A stretch of 13,824 nucleotides of DNA from Methanomassiliicoccus sp. UBA6 (GTDB lineage Archaea > Thermoplasmatota > Thermoplasmata > Methanomassiliicoccales > Methanomassiliicoccaceae): contig DAVH01000049.1 in the NCBI GenBank assembly GCA_002508545.1, forward strand, positions 24,183 to 38,006, given 5' to 3'. Numbering within the stretch: the first letter of the stretch is position 1; every line of letters begins with the position of its first letter. Shown piece after piece: positions 6,856-12,077 of this stretch. The position numbers were made by a program, and so were the translations under genes. The notes beneath the pieces are model-generated. The model ran no database searches and was not told where the DNA came from. It saw only the letters and a program-made list of their open reading frames with translations.

Positions 6856-8450
6856 AGCTCCTTCTTGTGGCAGTAGAGGCGGTCCAGCGCCTCCATGGTG
6901 GCGTCGACGCTCGTCTGCACGATGTCGCTTCCGACCGCCTTTCCTATGGACATCATCTTCCTACCGCCACTCCTTGCCACCCGAACGGATACCTCGCACA
7001 GCGAGTCGCTCCCGCCGGTGATGGCGCTGAGGCGATACTCCTCCAGGGATATGTCATTACCCATCACCGACTTGATGGCGTTGATGGCCGCGTCCACCGG
7101 CCCGATGCCTATGGACGTCCCGGTCTTCTTTTCCCCGTTCACCTCGATCGAGACCACCGCCGTGGGCGTGGTGTTGATGCCCGTGAACACCGCGAACTCC
7201 TTCAGGCGGACGTTCCTCGTCTCCTGCTGGCCGACGATGTGTGACGCGAGCGCCACCAGCTCGGCGTCGTCCACGTCCTTGCCGCTGTCGGCGAGCTTCT
7301 TGATCTTGTCCACGACCTGTGCGACCTGATCGTCGGTGATGTCCACCCCGTACTCGCTGAGCTTCTCCTTCACCGAGTGCGCCCCGGTGTGCTTGCCGAT
7401 GACGATGTTCCTCTGCACGCCGACAAGCTCGGGGCCGAAGGCCTCGTAGGTCGAGGGGTCCCCGAGCACGCCGTGCACGTGGATGCCGGACTCGTGGGCG
7501 AAGGCGTTGTCGCCGATGATGGCCTTGTTCGGCGGTATCGGGTACCCGGTCAGGCGGCTGACCAGCTTGGAGGTGGGGCCGATCTTGCGGGTGTCGACCG
7601 ACATCTCGATGTCGAAGAAGGCCATAAGGGAGAGGGCCGTCTCCTCCAGCGCCGCGTTGCCCGCCCTCTCGCCGAGCCCGTTGACGGTGACGTGAACCTG
7701 CTGCGCCCCCTGCCTCACGGCGGCAAGGGAGTTCGCCACCGCCATGCCGAAGTCGTCGTGGCAGTGGATGGAGATCGGCACCTTGGTGACGGTCATCAGC
7801 TCCTTCACCAGGTATTCCATGGCCGGGGGCGATATCGTTCCCACGGTGTCCGGCACATTGATCTTGTCCACGCCGGCGCCCTGGACCGCGATGTGCATCT
7901 CCTTCAGGAAATCGAGGTCGGTGCGGGTGGCGTCCTCGCAGGAGAACTCCACCGTGAGGCCGTGGGACTTGGCGTACTCTATGGAGTCGACCGCCCTCGC
8001 CTTCACCTGCTCGCGGTCCATCTTGAGCTTGTGCTTGAGGTGGATGTCCGAGGTGGCGATGAAGGTGTGAACGTAGTCGAGGCCGCAGTCCAGGAGCCTG
8101 TCGATGTCCTTCCGGTTGCACCGCGCGAGGCCGCATACCCTGGCGCGGGATACGCTGGAGGCGACCTTGCGAGCCGCGTCCTGCTCGCCGATCGACGCCG
8201 CCGGGAAGCCTGCCTCGATGACGTCCACGCCCAGATCGTCCAGTGCCTGCGCTATGCGGACCTTGTCATCGGTGGAGAGCGCTATCCCCGGCGTCTGCTC
8301 CCCGTCCCTGAGGGTGGTGTCCAGGATCATCACTCTCGGCGGAATGGAATCAACGCGGGCCATGGCGTTGAACTGGCTGGTGTACACTCTCTTTCGGTCC
8401 AGGGTAGGACGGGGAGATCTGGATTGCTCTGTAGCTCTTAGGTCGACCAT
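6852..8450 (-). CDS. leuA: 2-isopropylmalate synthase (LeuA/CimA/AksA family) with C-terminal regulatory domain
   Basis: From ATG 8450 the product has 532 residues. The TIM-barrel catalytic part spans about 41-305, with DTTLRDGEQTPG (44-55), HTFIATS (128-134), SCEDATRT, and the metal-binding HCHDDFGMAVANS (229-241); NAFAHESGIHVHG (315-327) begins the linker. A LeuA dimer/regulatory domain occupies about 415-528 (VSIEVNGEKKTG, GPVDAAINAI, VDATMEALDRL). It condenses acetyl-CoA with a 2-oxoacid, most likely 2-oxoisovalerate. AksA homocitrate synthases are shorter and lack the regulatory domain, which favours LeuA, or possibly citramalate synthase. The frame stays open to a GTG at 8495, but GAGGCGAT lies 5 nt before ATG 8450, so that start is chosen. 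The 3' end overlaps leuC by 4 nt. The regulatory domain suggests leucine (or isoleucine) feedback inhibition. Confidence 0.88.
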   Translation of the reverse strand: MVDLRATEQSRSPRPTLDRKRVYTSQFNAMARVDSIPPRVMILDTTLRDGEQTPGIALSTDDKVRIAQALDDLGVDVIEAGFPAASIGEQDAARKVASSVSRARVCGLARCNRKDIDRLLDCGLDYVHTFIATSDIHLKHKLKMDREQVKARAVDSIEYAKSHGLTVEFSCEDATRTDLDFLKEMHIAVQGAGVDKINVPDTVGTISPPAMEYLVKELMTVTKVPISIHCHDDFGMAVANSLAAVRQGAQQVHVTVNGLGERAGNAALEETALSLMAFFDIEMSVDTRKIGPTSKLVSRLTGYPIPPNKAIIGDNAFAHESGIHVHGVLGDPSTYEAFGPELVGVQRNIVIGKHTGAHSVKEKLSEYGVDITDDQVAQVVDKIKKLADSGKDVDDAELVALASHIVGQQETRNVRLKEFAVFTGINTTPTAVVSIEVNGEKKTGTSIGIGPVDAAINAIKSVMGNDISLEEYRLSAITGGSDSLCEVSVRVARSGGRKMMSIGKAVGSDIVQTSVDATMEALDRLYCHKKEL

Positions 8451-8506
8451 AGGAATCGCCTCAAGTAGCCCGGGATAAAGCAATGCGTCTAGCACTCACG
8501 CAAAAT

Positions 8507-8528
8507 CAATGCCACTTCGTTGGCAATG
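8507..8528. repeat. Inverted repeat in the leuA leader
   Basis: Arms CAATGCCA and TGGCAATG are complementary at 7 of 8 positions, with a 6-nt spacer (CTTCGT). The element lies between the likely leuA TATA box and the start codon. It could be an operator for a dimeric regulator such as an Lrp-type protein, or an RNA hairpin. No regulator gene is nearby, so its function is inferred only. Confidence 0.35.
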
Positions 8529-8578
8529 ACGCAGCCTTTCCGGGACTCGTTCACGGCAAGAGCATAAAAAGGTGGGCA

Positions 8579-8586
8579 GTTATAAA
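8579..8586 (-). promoter_or_regulatory. TATA-like promoter of the leu operon
   Basis: TTTATAAC, preceded by purine-rich GGAAGAG (a BRE-like element), lies about 130 bp upstream of the leuA ATG. A start near 8556 would give a leader of about 105 nt, unusually long for archaea. A second AT-rich block, TTTTTATG (8563-8570), has a pyrimidine-rich upstream flank and is the weaker candidate; its T-run could instead end the transcript of the upstream small gene. Confidence 0.45.
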
Positions 8587-8612
8587 CTCTTCCGTAAGGC
8601 CGGGAAAGCTAC

Positions 8613-9080
8613 CTAGTTAACTGGGGTGATGACCTGGCAGATGATGGCATGTGCAGGCTCGAAGACCAGCGCGATACAGTACTCTGCGCCGTCGAACGGG
8701 CCGGCGATGGTGATGTGATCGCCGCTCTCGATCATGCCATCGGCGTCCTTGTCATCATGGGTCAGCGCGAACTCCCGGCCATCCTCGAGGATGACGGTCG
8801 CGGGAGCGGGCGATAAGGGGGCGTGGGCCCAGGAGTTCGTCCCGTTCAACGATAGGTAGACGCCGATCGAGGATGGGTCGGTCGGTGCGGAGATCGCCAG
8901 GACAAGGTCCAAAGAATCCTCCGTCCCGTTGTCGAACGAGGTGAAAGCCGCCGCCGGCGGGTGAGGTATGGGCGGGGGCGCACCTCGCATCGCAATGAGA
9001 AGAAGAATTATCATCATGATGACGGCCAAGATCGACGAGCCGATGAGCCATTTCGATCGCGCTCTCATTGGCCTAGGCAT
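8613..9080 (-). CDS. Membrane-anchored pilin-like hypothetical protein
   Basis: The product has 155 residues: a short basic N-terminus (MPRPMRARSK), one hydrophobic helix (about 11-31), a proline-rich spacer (APPPIPHPP) and an extracytoplasmic domain of about 110 residues. The later part carries DDKDADGMIESGDHITI, the 'D-x-D-x-D-G-x-x-x-x-GD' pattern seen near the C-terminus of many archaeal type IV pilin-like proteins. Two Cys (in AEYCIALVF and AIICQV) could pair. No clear class III prepilin cleavage site is visible, so pilin identity is unproven. A TTTTTTAAG box centred near 9097 would start transcription about 9071, which suggests a leaderless message from the internal ATG at 9068 (residue 5) rather than ATG 9080. 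It stands alone between the que and leu operons. Confidence 0.65.
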   Translation of the reverse strand: MPRPMRARSKWLIGSSILAVIMMIILLLIAMRGAPPPIPHPPAAAFTSFDNGTEDSLDLVLAISAPTDPSSIGVYLSLNGTNSWAHAPLSPAPATVILEDGREFALTHDDKDADGMIESGDHITIAGPFDGAEYCIALVFEPAHAIICQVITPVN

Positions 9081-9092
9081 CGATGTTCGGGC

Positions 9093-9100
9093 TTAAAAAA
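9093..9100 (-). promoter_or_regulatory. T-rich element: end of que operon and TATA box of the pilin-like gene
   Basis: Minus-strand GCTTTTTTAAGC lies 13-20 nt past the queE stop and about 27 bp before the internal ATG of the next gene. It can be both a T-tract terminator and a TATA box. With so little room (32 bp) between queE and the next gene, one of these roles is likely. GCTT and AAGC also form a small palindrome. Confidence 0.45.
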
Positions 9101-9112
9101 GCTAGCACAGGC

Positions 9113-9742
9113 TCACACCCCGCGCTTCTCGCCCCATATTATCTTGTGCAGTTGCGGCATCACGCGGACCATCAGGCGATCGGCCAGCACCCACTCCGCC
9201 AGCTCCTTCAGCGCCGTACCGCCTACCGGCGTGAAGATCGCCGGAGCGTTGACTTCGTGCTCCCTTAGCACCTTCCGGGCGAACAGGTAGTCCACCCGAT
9301 CGGCGATGACGAACTTCACCTGGTCCCGGGGGGACAGGAACTCGAGGTTGTCCAGCAGGTTGCGGTCGGCCATCCCCGAGCTGGGGCACTTGACGTCCAT
9401 GGAGATCATGATCTCCTCGGAGTTGGGGATCGACTCGAGGGGGACCGAGCCGTTGGTCTCCACGGTCACGTGGTACTCGTTGTCGATGAACAACGTAATC
9501 AGGCGGTAGATGTCCTCCTGCAGGAGCGGCTCGCCGCCGGTCAGGCTGACGAACGGTACGCCCTTCCTCTCGACCTGCTCGAAGACCTCGTCCACCGACA
9601 TCTCCTCGCCCCCCTGCCTGGCGTACTTGGTGTCGCACCACGTGCAGTCCAGGTTGCACCCGACCGTGCGGACGAAGGTCGTCGGGGTGCCCATGAGCAC
9701 CCCCTCGCCCTGCAGCGAGTAGAAGATCTCGCTTATCCTCAT
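9113..9742 (-). CDS. queE: 7-carboxy-7-deazaguanine synthase (radical SAM)
   Basis: The 209-residue product is a radical SAM enzyme that rearranges 6-carboxytetrahydropterin into 7-carboxy-7-deazaguanine. The N-terminal ISEIFYSLQGEG and the cluster motif CNLDCTWCDT (Cys29, Cys33, Cys36) are typical of QueE; SLTGGEPLLQ (66-75) and VTVETNGS (92-99) are the SAM- and substrate-binding strands. The C-terminus ends RVMPQLHKIIWGEKRGV, as in QueE, where an 'xxQxHKxxW' segment is conserved. The start ATG 9742 overlaps the queC stop as ATGA and has GAGG about 8 nt upstream. An open extension reaching about 10090 in this frame is an antisense-like shadow of queC. In archaea the product feeds archaeosine at tRNA position 15. 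Confidence 0.93.
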   Translation of the reverse strand: MRISEIFYSLQGEGVLMGTPTTFVRTVGCNLDCTWCDTKYARQGGEEMSVDEVFEQVERKGVPFVSLTGGEPLLQEDIYRLITLFIDNEYHVTVETNGSVPLESIPNSEEIMISMDVKCPSSGMADRNLLDNLEFLSPRDQVKFVIADRVDYLFARKVLREHEVNAPAIFTPVGGTALKELAEWVLADRLMVRVMPQLHKIIWGEKRGV

Positions 9743-10425
9743 CGCGATCCCTCGTAGGGCACTGGGTCCTCCACGCCGGCCTCCTGGAACCCCTTGAGCC
9801 GCAGGAGGCAGGAGTCGCAGCGGCCGCACGCCTCCTCGCCCCCCTGATAGCACGACCAGGTGAGGTGCAGGGGCGCCTCCAGCCGCTTGGCCAGGGCGAC
9901 GATCTCGCCCTTGCTCATCTTGAGGATGGGCGCCTCCACGCGGATCGGGCGGCCTTCCACTCCGGCCTTGGTCCCGACCGCGAGCACGTGCTGGAACGCC
10001 TCCAGGAACTCCGGGCGGCAGTCCGGGTAGCCGGAGTAATCGACGGCGTTCGCCCCTATAAAGATCGCTTCCCCGCCCACCGTCTCGCACAGACCGGCGG
10101 CGATGCTCAGCATGATGATGTTGCGCGCGGGCACATAGGTCACGGGGATCTCATCGGAGATGCCCTCGAGCGAGGTCCGCTGGGGAACGTCCACCACCTT
10201 GGAGGTGAGCGCGCTGGTGGTCAGGAAGCTCAGGTCCAGGTCGGTCATCACGTGCTGCTTGACCTTGTAATACTCGGCTACCGCCTTCGCTGAGCGGAGC
10301 TCGCGGGAGTGTCTCTGGCCGTAGCTTATGGTCAGCGGGACGACCTCGTATCCCTGGGAAACGGCGTAGGCCATGGTGGTCGTGGAGTCGAGGCCGCCGG
10401 AGAGCAGCACCACCGCCTTGCTCAA
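9739..10425 (-). CDS. queC: 7-cyano-7-deazaguanine (preQ0) synthase
   Basis: The 228-residue ATP-dependent ligase turns 7-carboxy-7-deazaguanine and ammonia into preQ0. It shows the PP-loop SGGLDSTTT (9-17), SYGQRH (34-39), VPARN (98-102), GANAVDYSGYPDCRPEF (124-140) and the zinc-binding Cys set at its C-terminus: Cys192 (SCYQGG), Cys200, Cys203 and Cys206 (CGRCDSC). There is no ATG at the homologous start. TTG at 10425 is chosen because the catalytic PP-loop follows directly, GAGGTG lies 5 nt before it, and it overlaps the queD stop as TTGA. The open frame upstream is a shadow of queD. Coupled translation within queD-queC-queE is likely, and the non-ATG start may lower its independent expression. 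Confidence 0.92.
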   Translation of the reverse strand: MSKAVVLLSGGLDSTTTMAYAVSQGYEVVPLTISYGQRHSRELRSAKAVAEYYKVKQHVMTDLDLSFLTTSALTSKVVDVPQRTSLEGISDEIPVTYVPARNIIMLSIAAGLCETVGGEAIFIGANAVDYSGYPDCRPEFLEAFQHVLAVGTKAGVEGRPIRVEAPILKMSKGEIVALAKRLEAPLHLTWSCYQGGEEACGRCDSCLLRLKGFQEAGVEDPVPYEGSR

Positions 10426-10898
10426 TACCCCACCTCTCTCTTCACCCACGCTGTCTGGCCCCTCTCCTCGTCCAGGCCGATCTCCACGATGGACACGTTG
10501 GGAGGTAGGTCCAGCAGCTTGATCAGCCGGTCGATGATGTGCTCGGCCAGCTCCTCCGCGCTGGTCTGGGCCAGGTCCAGGATGCTCACGTCCTCGTTGG
10601 GGAAGACATACCTCTTCGGTCCGACCATGACCTCGACCTCGCGGCCCCTCTTGATCGATACGCTCTTGGAGCGTGACGGCAGGAGCACGCGGTGGTCGAG
10701 CTCGTCCACGATCTTCTTCAGCGCCTTCTTCAGGTCGACGAAGTCCATGACCATGCCGTCGTCGGCCTTCTCGCCGTAGAGCACGAGGTGCAGGGTGTAG
10801 CTGTGCCCGTGCAGCCGCCCGCACTTGGCATGCCCAGGTATGAAGTGGGAAGCGGAGAACTTGATGCCCGAATACTCGCCGTCGATCTCGATCCTCAT
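10422..10898 (-). CDS. queD: 6-carboxytetrahydropterin synthase (QueD/PTPS family)
   Basis: This 158-residue T-fold enzyme converts dihydroneopterin triphosphate to 6-carboxytetrahydropterin, the first que-specific step. The zinc ligands His18 (FSASHF), His30 and His32 (LHGHSY) and the catalytic-type Cys26 (KCGRLHGH) are all visible, as are DFVDLKK (52-58) and ELDHRVL with His69. A late DEERGQTAW segment carries the pterin-anchoring Glu. It is longer than bacterial QueD of about 120 residues because of an insertion at about 75-103 (rich in Lys/Arg, Val), common in archaeal members. ATG 10898 lies about 26 bp from the centre of a TATA-like box, so the operon message is probably leaderless. First gene of queDCE. 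Confidence 0.92.
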   Translation of the reverse strand: MRIEIDGEYSGIKFSASHFIPGHAKCGRLHGHSYTLHLVLYGEKADDGMVMDFVDLKKALKKIVDELDHRVLLPSRSKSVSIKRGREVEVMVGPKRYVFPNEDVSILDLAQTSAEELAEHIIDRLIKLLDLPPNVSIVEIGLDEERGQTAWVKREVGY

Positions 10899-10919
10899 GG
10901 TTATCGGACATGTATCTCG

Positions 10920-10927
10920 CTATTAAG
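10920..10927 (-). promoter_or_regulatory. TATA-like promoter of queDCE
   Basis: CTTAATAG on the minus strand is centred 25-26 bp upstream of the queD ATG, so transcription would start at or next to the A of the start codon. No Shine-Dalgarno precedes queD, which agrees with a leaderless transcript, whereas queC and queE do have one. Confidence 0.45.
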
Positions 10928-11083
10928 CATTTTACACCTTCGCATGATGCTGGCAGAGTCCCAGGCTCGGATTCCTGCGGGTGGGTATCTTCAGCTTGAT
11001 CGTGGAACGAGCGGCCGCCGCTATCATCGAGAAGCGCCTCGAGCGGAACCCCTGCTGATTTCTACCCTTTTATTATCCGCCGC

Positions 11084-11263
11084 TCAAATTTTTATAAATA
11101 TAGTGGGTACCGCCGCCTCGATAGGCGCCCTTTCCCCTGTCATTAACATGATCGGTGCTGAACCCGGTTCCGTGCCGATCGTGGAGGGCCCTATCTCCCC
11201 ATCATGGGGCGGACGATGCATGGGCGAGCGTCCATGGTCCGGAGGTCCGTTCTCGATCGTCAC
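11084..11263 (-). CDS. Possible small ORF coupled to mtxX (59 codons)
   Basis: A GTG at 11263 overlaps the mtxX stop as GTGA, the usual form of translational coupling, and opens 59 codons to TGA 11084-11086. The peptide begins MTIENGPPDHGRSPMHRPPH and is rich in Pro, Gly and His; it matches no family I know and has no membrane segment. Only about 60% of its third codon positions are G or C, lower than the clear genes of this window. Its end runs through the AT-rich TATA-like block, and the region also folds into hairpins. I rate it more likely chance than real. Confidence 0.2.
   Translation of the reverse strand: MTIENGPPDHGRSPMHRPPHDGEIGPSTIGTEPGSAPIMLMTGERAPIEAAVPTIFIKI
11088..11103 (+). 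promoter_or_regulatory. Orphan plus-strand TATA-like box
   Basis: AATTTTTATAAATATA is the strongest TATA-like sequence in the window outside recognised promoters. On the plus strand it would start transcription near 11121, where the first arm of a potential 74-nt structure begins. No plus-strand protein gene follows until 12078. On the minus strand it could act as a distant second promoter for queDCE with a leader of about 170 nt. Confidence 0.35.
11121..11194 (+). ncRNA. Candidate structured RNA (unassigned)
   Basis: ATAGG-C-GCCC (11121-11130) pairs with GGGCCCTAT (11186-11194), nine pairs with one bulged C. It encloses a 31-nt inverted repeat (11150-11180) with arms GATCGG/CCGATC and GAACC/GGTTC. 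The outer helix begins about 26 bp after the centre of a TATA-like box. It matches no RNA family I recognise: no tRNA arms, box C/D pair, SRP or RNase P core is visible. GC-rich DNA yields such stems by chance, so confidence is low. Confidence 0.2.
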
Positions 11264-12024
11264 ATGCGCTTTCTCAACGCCAGCGCGGCCCCCAGGGCGA
11301 TGGAGTCAGCATAGCTTTCCTTCGCCCGGGAGGTGTCGATGTAGGGCCTGTCGATGTTCAGCACCGGGGCCCCCAGCGCTTTTCCCCCGCCGAGGAAGTG
11401 CAGGGTGCGGAAGACGAGGTTTCCGGAGATGCCGTCCGGAGCGACGATGACATCGCACTCCTTCGCCGCGTCCTCGATGAGTATCTGCACGTCCCGGGCG
11501 TCGATGCCCTCGCGTGCCAGCCGCGCCACCACCTCGGCGGCATCATCGATGGTGTGGTCCACCTCGGCCATCCTGCCGCGGTCGGAGCTTCGGCCGCCGC
11601 ACATGATGCCCACCACGGGCTTCGGGACGATGGGCAAGAGCGTCCTCACCGACAGCCTTGCCAGCTCGATCTTCTCCTCTACGGTCCAGCCTTCATCGAT
11701 GCCTACCGGCGAGAACAGGAACATCCTTCCCCCGACCGGCTCCAGGAAGGCGGCCCGCAGCACCTTGTCCACATCGAATACCGACCTCACGGCGGACATC
11801 GCCTCATTGGAGCCCAGGTCTCCCCTGACCGCGGCATCGATCCTCCTGTCGAGCAGGTCCCTCGCCAGGAGAACAGGGTCGCGGTAAATCGACACCTCGC
11901 CGAAGCCCTGGGCCGATGCCTCCTCTTGGCTGCGGATCACCTTTCTCTCATCGGTCCCTGCGCCAATGCCGATGCGCATCCCGCTGTTCTTGGCCCGAGA
12001 AAGTACGAGGTCGGAGGTGATCAT
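11260..12024 (-). CDS. mtxX: Methanogenesis marker protein 4 (MtxX family)
   Basis: The 254-residue product resembles the MtxX / methanogenesis marker 4 family, a phosphate acyltransferase-like fold found in methanogens and of unproven function. Recognisable stretches are GIGAGTDERKVIRS at 19-32, AAVRGDLGSNEAM (64-76), FLFSPVGIDEGWTVEEKIEL (102-121), VGIMCGGRSSDRGRM (138-152), the Asp-rich EVDHTIDDA, and CDVIVAPDGISGNLVFRTLHFLGGGKALGAP (189-219), which resembles the phosphotransacetylase active-site half. This gene is the best indicator that the host is a methanogen. ATG 12024 is supported by GGTGAT 9 nt upstream and by a TATA-like element at the right distance. It diverges from the plus-strand winged-helix gene. 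Recognition is by memory of the family pattern; function is open. Confidence 0.8.
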   Translation of the reverse strand: MITSDLVLSRAKNSGMRIGIGAGTDERKVIRSQEEASAQGFGEVSIYRDPVLLARDLLDRRIDAAVRGDLGSNEAMSAVRSVFDVDKVLRAAFLEPVGGRMFLFSPVGIDEGWTVEEKIELARLSVRTLLPIVPKPVVGIMCGGRSSDRGRMAEVDHTIDDAAEVVARLAREGIDARDVQILIEDAAKECDVIVAPDGISGNLVFRTLHFLGGGKALGAPVLNIDRPYIDTSRAKESYADSIALGAALALRKRM

Positions 12025-12044
12025 CGGTCGGTCATCACCCCGGC

Positions 12045-12057
12045 TTAATTAATAATT
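12045..12057. promoter_or_regulatory. Shared divergent promoter of mtxX and the winged-helix gene
   Basis: The 53-bp gap between the two divergent starts contains TTAATTAATAATT, with the palindrome TTAATTAA at 12045-12052. Its centre lies about 26 bp from both start codons, so it can serve as TATA box in either direction, with near-leaderless transcripts both ways. Both genes also have purine-rich sites near their starts (GGTGAT for mtxX, GAGGGCGA for the plus gene). Confidence 0.5.
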
Positions 12058-12077
12058 CACGCCTATCTAGAGGGCGA

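Larger units (their letters stand above)
10928..11259. other. Intergenic stretch between mtxX and queD
   Basis: No established gene is visible here. The queD-proximal half (10928-11060) has short open frames on both strands: minus 10932-11027 (31 codons, begins MIAAAARSTIKLKIP) and plus 10981-11058 (GTG start, ends AAAAIIEKRLERNPC). They are antisense to each other and neither is convincing. Next is an AT-rich block with a plus-strand TATA-like box (11088-11103). Beyond it (11114-11233) are several inverted repeats and a 59-codon minus-strand frame joined to mtxX. The stretch has no T-rich terminator for mtxX. Confidence 0.6.

Noticed and set aside
3995..8450. Whole cluster as the coenzyme B (aksADEF) set
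   Set aside because: The synthase keeps the LeuA regulatory domain and the small isomerase subunit lacks the homoaconitase loop Arg, so leucine synthesis is the simpler reading; kept as an alternative in the gene entries.
10951..10980. tRNA-like T-arm string GGCTCGGATTCC in the queD upstream gap
   Set aside because: No D-arm, anticodon arm or acceptor pairing can be fitted around it on either strand.
10899..11259. A preQ1/preQ0 riboswitch upstream of queDCE
   Set aside because: The likely queD promoter gives a leaderless message, and I see no preQ1-type fold or ribosome-site sequestration next to queD.
11105..11259. SRP (7S) RNA or RNase P RNA at the structured gap
   Set aside because: The conserved cores of both RNAs are absent, and the available space is too short for SRP RNA before mtxX begins.
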